Shown here: one piece after another, positions 12,561 to 24,357 of the stretch
Position numbering within the stretch: the first letter of the stretch is position 1
Layout of the letters: the number at the start of each line of letters is the position of its first letter
DNA from: Cunninghamia lanceolata
Taxonomy: Eukaryota; Streptophyta; Pinopsida; Cupressales; Cupressaceae
Assembly (NCBI GenBank): GCA_027924645.1
Contig: BSBN01000039.1
Span: forward strand, 23,100,001 to 23,164,000
Reading direction: 5' to 3'
Length of the DNA stretch: 64,000 nucleotides
Position numbers and translations under genes: made by a program
The notes under the pieces: generated by a model
What the model was told of the DNA's origin: nothing
Database searches by the model: none
What the model saw: the letters and a program-made list of their open reading frames with translations, nothing else

Positions 12561-13117
12561 CTCCCGTCCTCCACCACGGCCTCTGCCTTACCGCAGCCCA
12601 TGACCCCGCGATCTGCCTTCACTGCTTCCTGCAGCCACCACCGACACCTTCTACTGCCCTTCCATCGCCCTTCTCATCCTCTGCGGCCCCATCACTCAGA
12701 GCCTCCTCTCTGCGCCATCACCGCCACCTCCATTGCCCTACACAACTAATACAAAACAAAAGAAAAATATGTGTTAGGGTTTCTCCAATGGGAATCAAAA
12801 AAAATATATGGCAATATAACAATATTCATTTTTATATATAGAAAAATATAATATATAAAAATAAAATAAATTATTAATATATATATATATATATATTATT
12901 GATAATTTTGTAAAAGAAGCCATTTTAAAAAAAATAGGGTTTCTATTTTGACAATAATATTTATATAACAATTAAATTAATAAGAATATATATATATAAA
13001 AATATTAATTTTAATTATAGGAAAATTGTGTTTCAGGGTTTAATAATTTTTAGAAATGGAATACCAAGAAAACAAAAAGAAAAATATACTTTTTTTAAAT
13101 AAAAGAAAACTTAGAAA

Positions 13118-13185
13118 TATAAATGCAAATAAGCATATATATATAACCATATACGTAAATATATATATGCTTATTTGCATTTATA
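13118..13185. repeat. AT-rich perfect hairpin in the LTR
   Basis: The arm TATAAATGCAAATAAGCATA, continuing in TA repeats, is mirrored after a short spacer by its exact reverse complement, giving a stem of about 27 bp. The same structure is at about 27961-28027 in the right LTR. Its function is unknown. It lies about 1 kb before the LTR end. Confidence 0.85.
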
Positions 13186-14224
13186 TAGATATGTATATCT
13201 TTATAAATGAAATTAAGCCATCATATGCATTTCATATGTGGCCATTGTAAACTCGATCTGTAGATTGAGAAAATGTCCAATTGAGAAAAATGAGAGAAAA
13301 AGAGAAAGAAAGATAAAAGTGAAAACAAAGAGGAGAAAATGCATGGCATTTCTGAAATAGGCTAAGAGAACTAATTAAGATTTAACTTTCCATTAATCCT
13401 GATTAGGGGCAAACTAATTATCAAAATTAATTCAAATGTTGAATTAAACCTAGAGCGGAAACCTAGGGGACTTCATCAAGCGAAGTTAGTAAGTCATGTT
13501 CAAGTGATCTGGTTTACCAAGAAATTAGGAATAATGTAAAGGATGCAATGATAACTCTGATTGATAGAGAACTGATCTACCAAGAAATTAGGAATAATGT
13601 AAAGGATGCAGTGATAACTCTGATTGATAGAGAACGTGAAGGAGAGCAGATTATTTATAAAACCTTGATAACGGGAAGGATAACAAATGTGCAAGCTTTG
13701 TTGAAAATGCTAAAATTAGGAGGAGAAATTAATATTAAATTTTAGAAAATGTGAAGGAGAGCAAAGGATCGTGCTTTGTTGACAAATGATCAATCAACTT
13801 AATCAACTATATGAGTGAGATGAAAGAAATTTAATGACCCAAGTCAGGAAACCTCGTGATCGAGATTAGTGTTAGTGTAATAAATCCCACTCACGCCCGT
13901 GAGGCATTATGCTACCAGATTTTTCTAGAATCTAGGGTTTAGTAGTTTGGTAAGTTTAACCCTTGTAGTGATGTTAACCGCGTCGTGATGACCCCCTTGT
14001 TGGCCTTCTTGCATTTGTGTATGCGCACGTGTACATAGTACCCCGCTGACAACTGTATTGTTTACGCCTCAAGTATTTGCCACCGAGCACACTTACGTGT
14101 GCGAGGGGGTTTTTAGGGAAGCGTGGGAAAGTTTTTGATATTTCGTGTCATAACCACATGACAAATGTGGACATGACACATGTGATGCATGTTGTAACCA
14201 CATGGGAAATGTGGGCATGACATT

Positions 14225-14237
14225 TTGTATCAGAGCC
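14225..14237 (+). promoter_or_regulatory. Primer binding site, initiator tRNA-Met type
   Basis: TTGTATCAGAGCC starts two bases after the LTR end. The usual plant primer site is TGGTATCAGAGCC, so one G has become T. It marks the start of minus-strand DNA synthesis and confirms plus-strand orientation of the element. Confidence 0.85.
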
Positions 14238-14317
14238 CAAGTTTGAACACTGGGCATATTTGGGCACGTTATTTATTCCGCAACTTTGATTAATTAGTGC
14301 CTACCTTGTTTTGTAGG

Positions 14318-15860
14318 ATGCCTCCCTGATGTGTTCGACGAGCGCGATCACGTAACACGACATCTGTTGAGGTGCATAGTGATTCCTCGGCAGAGGGACA
14401 GGGACCCACAGTCATAGAAAATCCACCAGTACCACATGCACCACCAGTATTTGACATAGGTCCATAGATTCTACAGACATTGTAGGCCATGTTAGAGAGG
14501 TTACCACCAGTGATTCCAAAGCCATGTGATGAGCCTCGCATTGATCCGCGAGAGGAGCCACGTAAGGAGCCACGTGCTAAGTTGCGTGTTGAGCCACATG
14601 TGGAGCCCCACGTCGATCCGTGAAAGGTACCACGTATGGAGCCTTTCGTAGAGATCCCTAATACTACAGTAGAGGAGGTAGGGTCAGCCTATTGTGCACG
14701 GAGTAGGAGTCCTCTGAGACTTTCGAGACGAGATGAGACCATGAGAGTAGAGCAGATACATCATGGACCGTATGAGTATGGGTTGGATGAGCTAGTTATA
14801 GGACTTAGAGACAGAGGAGGCCCCATCAGAGACCTGCTTAGGCTTAATCCACCTACCTTCACAAGAGCTACAGAGGGAGTTGTGGCCGAGGCTTGGCTTA
14901 TCAGTTTAGATAGGTACTTCACGTTGTGACCTTATGGGAGCAACATGAAAGCATGATTGGCAATACACCTTCTAAGAGATGCAACAGCTACCTGGTGGCG
15001 CACTGAGGAGTGCAAGCGTCGTTTATCCTTATATACCCTCACATGGGACATATTCATAGAGCGCTTTAATGCACAGTACTTGTCAAATCACTATAGACAG
15101 TGTCGGATAGATGAGTTCCATGATTTACAATAGAGAGGACTCACGGTTGCTCAATATGAGAGCCAGTTCATTGAGCTTTCTCGTTATGCAGAGTATCTCC
15201 ATGACGAGAAACTCCTAGTACACAAATTCATCAGAGGTTTGAATCATAGGATAGAAGGACCAGTGCGTATGGAAGACCCCCAGACTATGAGTGAGGCTGT
15301 CAAAAAGGCTTTTATTGCAGAGGAAATTTAGGGATGAGGGCAAAATTCACACCCACAGTTTCAGGACCGTAATCACTAGCAGTAGTAGAACTTTTGTAGG
15401 CCACAATTCACACCACAGAGAGGAGGATTTAATTCCTCATCATTACCTCCTAGGCCTCCACAGCAACAGCAACAGCATCAGCAGAGGTCTAGACCCCAGT
15501 AGAGGGTTCAGGGATGATAGAACCATGGTTGGCAGCAGTAGGGCCTGCGTAGAGATTAGAGACAACAGGGATCATCTGCAAGACCCGTGAGGTCCCAGTA
15601 GTCTTACAGAGGTTCACAGGGGTCCACTGGACAGACTGGATAGCAGTAGTCGGGTAGGACTCAGTCAGGACAATTACAGGCTAGGGGCCCGTGTTATGTA
15701 TGTGGTGGGGTAGAGCATATGGCCAGAGAGTGTCCACAGGGATTTACTGCATGGGGACAGCCCCATTCAGGAGGATCTGAGCAGACTGTAGGTGATGTGG
15801 GCAGGTCCCACCGCATGTTTGTAGCGGTTGACAACCGCCAGGCTGATTTCTAGGCTTCAG
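14318..15860 (+). pseudogene. Chromovirus gag (capsid and nucleocapsid), with stops
   Basis: The frame starts at an ATG with Met-Pro-Pro. After a charged, proline-rich leader it reaches the Retrotrans_gag core: ATATWWRTEE, WDIFIERFNAQYLSNHYR, YESQFIELSRYAEYL and KFIRGLNHRI, between about 14960 and 15260. A CCHC zinc knuckle (CYVCGG...HMARECP) lies near 15690-15740. Several in-frame stops (at the fourth codon, near 14466, after DLQ near 15132, and inside the zinc knuckle) disable it. The product would be the virus-like particle protein of the retrotransposon. Confidence 0.8.
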
Positions 15861-18577
15861 TCATTGAGACAGCAGGTATGATTGAGATTTCCCCATCTCT
15901 ATTCTTTTTGACTCTGGAGCTACTGACTCTTTTCTATCTACATCATTAGTGGAACGTTGTAGGCTGGTGGCTTCTAGGCAGGACATTAGCTAGGAGGTTG
16001 AGTTGGCCTCTAGGGCCAGGATGCCAGTTAATACCTTGGTTAGAGATTGCGATATCTGCTTAGGTTCCTTCACTACATCATGTGATCTTAGAGTTATGCC
16101 ATTAGGATCCTACGGTTTAGTTTTGAGTATGGACTAGCTTGCAGCTCATAGAGCCAAGCTAGATTGTTGCCAGAGGATGATTAGCTGCTTAGACAATCAT
16201 GGCACACCGGTTGAGATAGTGGGTATTCAGAAGCCCACGACTGTTGTATGATATCCGCTCAGTAGCTTAAGTGTTGTATGCAGAAAGGTTGTCAGTTGTT
16301 CGCTATCACGGTCAGTGATAGGTCAAAGGATGAGCCTGAGGTTTCTTTAGATGATCACCCTATCCTGAGAGACTTTGCCGATGTATTTCTGCCAGAATTA
16401 CCAGATATGCCTCCGCGTAGAGAGGTTGATTTCTACATCGACTTAGTGCCGGGTGCAGAGCTAATGTCTCATACACCCTACAGGATGACTACACATGAGC
16501 TTACAAAACTTAAATTGCAGTTAGAGGAACTACTTGAGAAGGGGCACATCTGACCAAGCGTTTCACCGTGGGGCGCACCAGTTATCTTCGTGAAGAAGAA
16601 GGATGGGTCTCTTTGATTATGCATGGATTACAGGCAGTTGAACAAGGTGACAGTGAAGAACCATTATCCTCTGCCTAGGATTGATGACCTCTTTGATCAG
16701 ATGTAAGGAGATAGAGTGTTCTCAAAAATTGATCTAAAATCTGGGTATCACCAATTGTGCATCACAGAGGCAGACATTCATAAGACTATTTTTTGAACCA
16801 GATATGGCCATTATGAGTTTACAGTGGTACCCTTTGGTTTGACAAACGCCCCTGTAGTGTTCATGAGTCTCATGAACGGGGTGTTTCGCACTTACTTAGA
16901 TCGTTTTGTGATCATATTTCTTGACGATATTTTGATCTATTCAAGAACTGAGGAGGAACATGTGGATCATCTATGTCAGGTGTTGCAGTGTTTATGAGAG
17001 CAGCAGCTTTATGGAAACCTAGCGAAGTGTGCCTTCTTCAGGACAGAGGTGCAGTATTTGGGGCACGTCTTATTAGGCGATGGCATCTCCGTAGATCCAT
17101 CGAAGATCAGAGCAATTCAGGACTGGCCAGCACCCACTAGCGTGACAAAGGTCAGGAGCTTTATGGGATTAGCCGGTTATTACCGTAGATTTGTTGAAGG
17201 CTTTTTCAGGTTAACGCATCCCATCACTTCCCTTCAGCGGAAAGGGAAAGGTTTCACGTGGACCGAGTAGTGTGAGAGGGCCTTTGGGGTCCTCAAGGAG
17301 CATCTTACCAGCACTCCCATATTAGCAATTCTAGATCCTGCAGAGGATTTTGTTGTTTGCACAAATGCATCATTAGAGGGTTTGGGAGTCGTACTTATGC
17401 AGGGGGTAGAGCGATTGCATACGAATCATGTAAGCTTAAGACACATGAGCTAAATTACCCTACTCATGATTTAGAGCTCACAGCAGTTATTCATGCTCTT
17501 GTTCGTTGGAGACATTTCCTTTTAGGTCAACGCCTTGAGCTCCATTCGGATCACTATAGCTTACGATACATTTTCACACAAGAAAATTTGAACGCCCACC
17601 AGCGGCGTTGGATGGAGTTCTTATGCGAGTATGACTTTGATGTCCACTACATCAAAGGGAAGGAGAATGTGGTCGCTGACGCTTTGAGTCGAAGACGCCA
17701 CGAGATTCTGACCTTGACATTGAGGGTGGACTTGAGAGAGCGTATCCTACAGCATCTGCCTGAGGACAAGTGGTTTCTTGAGGTGCAACAGGAAATTCAA
17801 AATTAGAGGGCCCTTAAGGGCAAATTCGTAGGATAATCCCTTGAGTCTGATGGTTTTCTTAGACATCGGCAGCGCATCTATGTACCCTGTGCGGGTGATC
17901 TACATGTAGTGATTCTTTCAGAGGCTCATAGAGTACCTTATGCAGCACATCCAGGAGTGAAGAAGATGCATCCTGATTTGTGACAGTTATATCATTGGGT
18001 TGGGATGAGACGAGACATTGCAGAATATGCTGCTTGTTGCCTTGAGTGTCAAAGGGTCAAGGCTGAGCATCAGCATCTAGTAGGACTGTTGTACCCTCAC
18101 GAGATACCTGAGTGGAAATGAAACACCATTTCCATGGATTTTATCATTGGTCTACCTATGTCATCACGTCGCCATGATGCCATCATGGTGACAGTTGACA
18201 AGTTGACCAAGGTGGCACATTTTTCACCTGTACGCATGACATACAATGCACCATCTGTGGCGAGAGTGTTTTTAGATCAAATTGTCAGACTTCATGGAGT
18301 ACTCACCACATCATTTCTGACAGAGACTTAGTTTTCACTTCAGCCTTTTGGAGAGCCTTATAGCAGGCATTGGGCAATCAGCTCAACTTTAGTTTAGCTT
18401 ACCATCCTGAGACCGACGGACAGGAAGAGAGAGTCAATTAGGTGTTAGAAGACATGCTTCGTATGTTATTTATGGACCATCAGTCTAGATGGGAGGAGTA
18501 TCTATATCTGGTTGAGTTTGCCTACAATAATGGGTATCACAGCTCATTGGGTATGCCTCCTTTCCAGGCTTTATACG
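15861..18577 (+). pseudogene. Chromovirus pol: protease, reverse transcriptase, RNase H, integrase (N-terminal part)
   Basis: The aspartic protease motif LFDSGATDSF is near 15902. Reverse transcriptase follows, with SPWGAPVIFVKKKDGSL, LKSGYHQL and FLDDILIYS near 16916. RNase H has VCTNASLEGLG, where the usual catalytic Asp (TDAS) is Asn, and ends with VVADALSRR. The integrase has a zinc finger (HPGVKKMH ... CCLECQ) near 17953-18050, a core with SMDFIIGLP, and AYNNGYHSSLGMPPFQALY just before the insertion. The second core Asp region (usually SDRD) is degraded. About nine in-frame stops occur, nearly all one transition from the expected codon. The gene resumes at 23723 after the inserted element. 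Confidence 0.9.
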
Positions 18578-18729
18578 TGTTACCTTTTGAGTCGCCCTTG
18601 TTTATTTATGTATCGGTAATATTTCTTGAACAAAATCCGGTTTATCGTGCTATATTCCCGGTCATACCCTTGTTCCATAAATTGGCTCTTGATCCTTCAA
18701 TTTTTACCCGTGCGTCGCCTTTGTAAACA

Positions 18730-19290
18730 AAGTTACTTAAGGTTTGAACCTTTGAACCCGAACCATTCTCAAAGTCCAAGGTTCAATGGTTCAATGTGTC
18801 TGAAGTGTCATATAAAGCAAGTTGTCTTGTGTTTGCCTCAAGCGTCTTGGAACTTTCAGGTTGAACTTGAACCTTTCGCATGAACTCTTCGGTGGGGTTC
18901 AAGGTTCAAGGTTCAATATTCATAGCCTTTTCATCCGCCGGGTCGCGTAGTTGCCTTATATCATGTGTCGTTGAACCTTCTGCTTGAACTCTTCCGTGGG
19001 GTTCAATAGTTCAAAGTTCAAAGAGTTCACTATTTCATAATTCGGGGCCTTATACTAGAAGCCGCGTAACTTTCTGTTGGTCTATATAACTCATGTGTCG
19101 TTGAACCTTCATATTGAACCATGTCTTCCCAAGTTCAACGGTTCATGAGTCAAGTCCTTGTTTCCGTAAGATAGTTTTTCGGCCCAATCCATAAGGTCCA
19201 GTTGGCATATTTTGAACCTTCATATTGAACCATCGCGTTGAACCATGTTCCAAAGGTTCAAAGGTTCAATGGTTCAATGGTTCGAAGATT
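18730..19290. repeat. GGTTCAA/TTGAACC-rich short repeat array
   Basis: The 7-mers GGTTCAA and TTGAACC recur dozens of times in both orientations, in phrases such as AAGGTTCAATGGTTCAA and GTTGAACCTT. Larger units with CTTC(G/C)GTGGGGTTCAA repeat about every 100 bp. The array lies between the left end of the inserted element and its ORF, where a promoter or 5' leader would be. A similar GGTTCC-rich array occupies 52510-53300 in the other TG...CA element. Confidence 0.8.
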
Positions 19291-19774
19291 TGATAAGTTT
19301 GGTCCCATTTGCTCCCGCGGTTTTCCAAGCCAAATTTAGCGGGAAAGTTGGAGGAGATTTTGTCAGAAACTCATCATAAAAGCGAGAGCTCTAATTTAAC
19401 GGAGGCTATGGATAATTATTGTACCTCATGATGGCGCGTGAACATTACTTGCTATTAATGAAGAAATCAGAGTTCACGTCCCTTCAAACATTTTTGGCAC
19501 GTATTGATCTGAGCGATAATCATTCATTCTGGTAAGTGCCATTATTAACCAAGAACAATCCAATTTTAGCAAGTAATCATACTGTGTGACGCGGAGGAGA
19601 ATAGCGCTGGAAGTGTAAGGCTCTCGTTTTTCAAATTTTCGCAGTGAATTCAAATTTCTTGAAGGTGAGTTCTGTTTCCCCCTGTACTATTCCGAATTCT
19701 TATACTGGAAAGAAGAACCCCTGGAATTTCTGTTATTTTTGAAATTCGAATTGCTATATCATAGTCTTCCAAAT

Positions 19775-22700
19775 ATGTCTTTGAAGTCTACGTGTTTGGG
19801 GGATGAACACGGCCCCAGTCTTATTTATTCCCACTCAGAGTTTGGAGACACCGCATTAGTTTAGTATGACTTGGAGGAATTCATAGAAAGAACAAAAAAC
19901 CCTGTCCAAACCCCCACAATGAAGAAGATTGTAGACAGTGGTTTAGTGGAAGCTGCAGCCTTTCCTCAGGCCATTCTATGCCCTGAATTGGTTCAAGAAT
20001 GTATAAACAGATATGACCCCCAGAACAGATGTGTCAAAAATGCCAACGGGGATGTGCTGTTTTGTGTCAACAGACAAACCCTTATGTCTGTGATGAAGAT
20101 ACCGCATAAGGGGGCATATTCCAACCTCGACATTACCTCCTCCAATGGATATTTCTCAGAAAAGAAACCAACTTACAAAAGTGTGATAGCACGGAATTGG
20201 CTGCTAAAATTTCAGAAAGGTGGTTCAAGCCTGCCCAGACCCCTCACTAGAGATCATTTAATACAGGAAGTAAGGGATATTGTGGTGTTATTGAACAGAT
20301 TGAGAGGCAATCAACATGCCTATTACTGGGAAGACTGGATGTATTTTTTTATACAAGTCGTCCTTCAGGGTGAACAATACTTGGATTGGGCTGAGATAAT
20401 AGCTGACTGTCTGCATCAGAGTTTAAATAATCGTCTGGGCAACAGGGATTTCTTTATGTCTTCTTATCTATTTTACTGTTTAGCATCCACAAGAGATTGG
20501 TTTGACCTGCCTCATGAGCCTTTAGATGAGAGCAGCAAAATTTATCAATATTACTCACAGTTGCAAAGAAAAAATTGTTATGAAAATTACAAGAGGATCA
20601 ATGATGTCTTCACTGGGAAGATGACCTATGAATTGACAGGCAACCCAGGTAAGAGAATGACCAGTGAAGCAATGCAGCTAATCAGTATCTACGGTAGCTT
20701 TTTCATCCAATTCTCTGAGTTCACCTATATCAGAGTTGGGGGATTCGATGGTGAACCAATGAAGTTGCCCAGATATGTATTTGATCGTTTTGTACTAATA
20801 GAGGTATGTCGGCAATTGGCACATGTTGATAAAAAATTCCCATCAAAAAGGGGTTGTGGTATTTCTTTTCCTGTTGAACTTGGGCATTATTCATGCCTAT
20901 CAACTTCTGATGCTTTAAATCTGGGGGTGAACCTCAAGAGGTTCAATTTTCAATTCTTCACTGCTAGGGCCAAATTCGACAGTAAAAGTTTTGTTAAAGA
21001 TAACTTAGATTCTGGAACAGGGCACTCACACCTTCCTAAGCTGGAGGATTATTGGATGGATTGTCCAGATGAATTTGAAGTTAGGAGAAGGTTATGGTGC
21101 AGATTTTCTTTAAGGCAAATAATTACCTTTAATTTAGACATGGACATTTCTGGAATTCTTGTTGATGATGAAGAAGTGGTTGATCCACAATTTGAGAAGG
21201 TGGAGCACTTACCCATTCCAGAGGTGGACTGGAGCAAGAGGGAGGAGGACAGGATTGAAATTAAGACCCTCCCGGTGATAAGGAGGACTGAAAAATGGTT
21301 GAGAGAAAAGAGGCAACAGGGGTCTCAAAATAAAAATGTTCAACAATTATCTTCAGTGGTTGCATCACCACTTCCCCTGGATCCTTCTAATCAACCTCTT
21401 GCTATCTGTGGTGCAGGTGCTTCTGAGCCATCACCTGAGAAGAGCCCTGTCACCAAGAAATCCAGAAAGGTCCTCACAGATATTCTACCTTCTCGTGTCA
21501 CCAGGCTGAGAACCAAAGGGAAAAGGAAGAAGCTAGTTTCTGAGACAATAATTGTCGACTTAAATTCAGAGGAAGAAGCAGAGGACCCCATGGGGGACAA
21601 AGAAGCAAGCCCAACCAGAACAGAAGCAGTTGATACTGGTTCACAGTCAGAGGATGTTTTGGGTACTCCTGAGATGTTGATGATTTCAGATAAACCCTCT
21701 GATGGAGAAAAACTCAGGAAGACAACCCCGGCACCGAAGTGGCTAGAGAGCTCTATATCTGACAAAAAGAAGGTGGTTCCTTTCGTTCTCCCTCTGGAAG
21801 ATATGGTGAGTAAATGTCTGGGGAAGACCCCCAAGTCCAAGAGACTTAAAACAGTGTCCAGGATAGATGTTGACCCAAGCACTGGTAACTGGAGTGCAGA
21901 AATAGCCAAGCCAGTGACCGAGGGAGAGGTTCAAGATCCTACAGTGCATGATTTCACTGTGGAAAAGATAGACCTCGGTACTGCCTCCAGAGCTGCAGAT
22001 GTACACCATCTCGAAGCTTCCACTAAAAGAATGGTCAATCGAACGATGAAAGATGAAAAGGACAAAAGAGAGTTAAAACAAGCTCTACGTGCAATGGCAG
22101 AATATATTGAAGCCATTAACAATCCTAACCCACAGCCAATCTCACAAGTTCCCTTGTCTTTCGACCCAAAGTCACCCGTCAACCAGAAAATGTTAGATCA
22201 AGTTCATAGGAGCAAAATGGTCTCAAAAACATTTGATAGCTGGTTAGACAGCATTGAGCAAAAAGGAACTGAGTATATTCATGAACTCAAAGGCATATAT
22301 GACCTGACTGCTACTGCCATTGAAGATCTTAAAGCACAGGTTGCTGTCTGGGCTAAGGACGAAGGCAAGTGGACCAGTGTGATGAACCAAATAGAGGAAG
22401 TTTGAAAATATGGACTGGAGAAGTTTTTGGCAGAGATGAAACTGACTGGTGTGGATGAGGATTTATTGTACGTAAACAAAAAGAATATTGAATGGAGGAA
22501 CTCCATACCTCGACAAGGACGCTTTGAAGTCTCAAAGCTAATTAAGGAGATAACGGACTTCACTCAGTCATTGCAACATGATTTACAATGTATCGATGTA
22601 AAATACTTGAAGGATGATGGAAAGCCTGTAGAAGATGTTGAAGCAGTAGTCCAATCCTTCAGAGATAAAATCTGTTTTGTTAAAGAAAATGATAATATTC

Positions 22701-22960
22701 TGATTGAGGATTTCTCCAGAGTTTCTAAAGTCGAATCCCTGCTCTACCTCTGCATCGACACACTCCCTGAACACAAGGAAAAATTTAGGAAAATGCGAAG
22801 GGAAAAGGAGGTCTGGAAATTGAGGATGAAGCATATAGGCATACCAAATTTTCCTAAAATTCAGGAGTTCGTGGCTGCCTTTCAGGAGTGGAGAACCCAG
22901 CATGCTTCCCAGGCTCTCGACAGCAAATCAGGGGATGCTGATTCATTGCCCCAGTCATAA
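19775..22960 (+). pseudogene. Long unrecognised ORF of the TG...CA element (about 1061 codons, two stops)
   Basis: One frame runs from the ATG at 19775 to the TAA at 22958-22960. It is interrupted only by TAG at 19862-19864 (after DTALV) and TGA at 22403-22405 (after QIEEV). Both are explained by CAG-to-TAG and CGA-to-TGA changes. Residues from about 30 to 480 look like a compact domain rich in aromatic residues (RNWLLKFQKGG, YYWEDWMYFFIQVVLQGEQY, SSYLFYCLAST, YIRVGGFDGEP). Residues from about 500 to 740 are hydrophilic, with lysine/arginine clusters that could be nuclear localisation signals (KKSRKV, KGKRKK). The C-terminal third is charged and probably helical. I see no reverse transcriptase, integrase, protease, zinc finger or known transposase motif. 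I do not recognise the family. Because it is a single long frame in a transposed segment, it is probably an element-encoded accessory protein. Confidence 0.75.
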
Positions 22961-23722
22961 CCGCATCAGCTCTTTCTTTTTCAAGTCCCTTAATTTATGT
23001 TATTTCTGGCAACTTTGATCTTTTACAATCAGTTGTTAAAACTAAATCCCGTATGGGTCAGAGTGATGTTAACTCTGGGTTTAATTTGCTCGAGGACATG
23101 GTTAAGGCTTAGATATATATATGTTTTTCAGAATTTTTAAAAAGATAGATAGAAGTTAGAGAAAGAAAGGAGGAAGGGATTTGCAGAAAAACTGTGTTTA
23201 TTTTTCTTTTACATTATATGATGATTGTTTGAGTAAATTTTCATCTGTGAATGAGAAGAGGAACGATTGCTGCTTATTTGGATCTGTGCATCTAAATGTG
23301 TGAAATTTGATTTTCTGTGAGAAATCTTCTTTTACCTGGTAATTGCTCTTTGTTTGAACAACCCATCATATGTGTTATTTTCCTTACTAGTTCAGCAAGT
23401 TTGTATAAATATATTCATATATTCGAATGTACTAAAATAGAATCTGTGCATTCTATCCTGCTGCTGTATGAATTTATCGCATTCATGACATGGCTATGTA
23501 TGGATGTTAGTCAGCCTTAGGCGTTTTCTGGTTAAAAATGCATTCAGTTAGCTGAATAAGCTAAAATTCATTGAAAATCATAAAGGGAGATGTACCTAAA
23601 TTCAGAGGGGAACTAATACAAAAGGGTTCACCCATTTGTTGTTTAACTCATTTGTTCTTGAAAGAAGGGTATAGAGTCAGAATAAGTAATTTTTAGAATA
23701 AGGGCAAATCTATTAACCAACA
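22961..23722. other. 3' region of the TG...CA element
   Basis: AT-rich sequence between the ORF stop and the element end. An open frame of 67 codons at 23317-23520 has no recognisable feature. No copy of the 5' end of the element is present, so a complete LTR pair is ruled out. Confidence 0.6.
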
Positions 23723-24341
23723 ATACGGCAGACCATGCAGGACACCTTTGAGTTGGGATCAGATAGAGGACAAGGTTGCCATTGGTCCAGAGATAGTTCA
23801 GGATATGGAGCAGTAGGTCACACTGATTAGACAGAGACTTTAGGAGGCATAGGATAGACAGAAGAAGTATGTCGATGCTAAGAGAACTAATCGGAGCTTC
23901 TCACTGGGTGACAAGATATTTTTTAGAGTGCGACCGCACAAGAGTCCAATCTGTTATAGAAAGAGCTCTAATCTCGCACCTCAATTTGTAGGACCTTTTG
24001 AGATCTTGGAGCGGATAGGACCTGAAGCCTATCATCTAGCCTTGCCACCTAGCCTATCACGTATCAACGATGTCTTTCATGTTTCAGTTTTACGTCATTA
24101 TATCTTTGACTTATCTCACGTATTGGATTGGAGTGCTCTTTAGGTAGAGGCAGACAGACAGCTGGCTTTGGAGCCAATTAGCATATTGGCTCATCAGACA
24201 TTGGGCCTTCGAGGTCGAGATCTGGACCAGGTTAGGGTCCAGTGGGATATGTATGATGAGGTCACTGTGACATGGGAGGATGCAGCGAGACTAAGGACTC
24301 TTTATCCTCACCTCTTTGATGACTTACAGGAGGAAGTATAG
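23723..24341 (+). pseudogene. Chromovirus integrase C-terminus and chromodomain-like tail
   Basis: This continues the integrase begun at 17950: YGRPCRTPLSWDQ, KRTNRSFSLGDKIFFRVRP, then the GPY/F module APQFVGPFEILERIGPEAY and DVFHVSVLRHYI. It ends with a chromodomain-like segment (EPISILAHQTLGLRGRDL ... VQWDMYDEVTVTWEDAARL) and a stop at 24339-24341, a few bases before the purine tract. The tail resembles the C-terminus of Tekay/Del chromoviruses, which directs integration into particular chromatin. Stops at about 23816, 23842 and 24142 break it. Confidence 0.85.
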
Positions 24342-24344
24342 TCT

Positions 24345-24357
24345 TAGGGGGGGAGGA
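24345..24357 (+). promoter_or_regulatory. Polypurine tract
   Basis: A run of AGGGGGGGGAGGA directly precedes the right LTR start (TGTGAGGCC). It would prime plus-strand DNA synthesis. Confidence 0.9.

Larger units (their letters stand above)
9557..14222 (+). repeat. Left (5') LTR, 4666 bp
   Basis: This LTR is nearly co-linear with the right LTR along its whole length. In one stretch of about 140 bp near 9860-10000 I counted nine differences, while later stretches look closer. It contains four 42-bp repeats at its start, a GC-rich block near 12420-12560 with a G run, several TA microsatellites, and an AT hairpin at 13118-13185. Open frames in it (for example around 10440-10711 on the minus strand and 12320-12749 on both strands) have low-complexity proline-rich or histidine-rich translations from the GC block and are probably not genes. 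Confidence 0.92.
18578..23722 (+). mobile_element. 5145-bp TG...CA element with a long unrecognised ORF, inserted in integrase
   Basis: The ends are TGTTACC and ACCAACA, flanked by an exact 5-bp target duplication ATACG (18573-18577 and 23723-23727). Removing the element and one duplication restores the integrase reading frame (ALYGRPCR). I find no direct terminal repeats. The simplest reading is a solo LTR of a retrotransposon with LTRs of about 5 kb that carries an ORF within its LTR. The alternative is an element with TG...CA ends but no LTRs. The two ends, compared as inverted repeats, share only TGTT and patchy matches such as GCCCTT. It holds a GTTCAA-rich array (18730-19290) and one ORF (19775-22960). 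Confidence 0.85.

Noticed and set aside
12320..12749. Open frames of 60-126 codons on both strands in the LTR GC-rich block
   Set aside because: They are Gly/Pro/His-rich products of the GC hairpin, present on both strands at once, and not conserved in frame between the two LTRs.
21391..21909. 172-codon minus-strand frame over the 19775-22960 ORF
   Set aside because: It is antisense to the better supported plus-strand frame and has a low-complexity Ser/Leu/Val-rich translation, a usual mirror of hydrophilic coding sequence.
18578..23722. Complete LTR retrotransposon
   Set aside because: The first and last several hundred bases share no direct repeat and there is no reverse transcriptase or integrase inside, so a complete element is excluded; a solo LTR remains possible.
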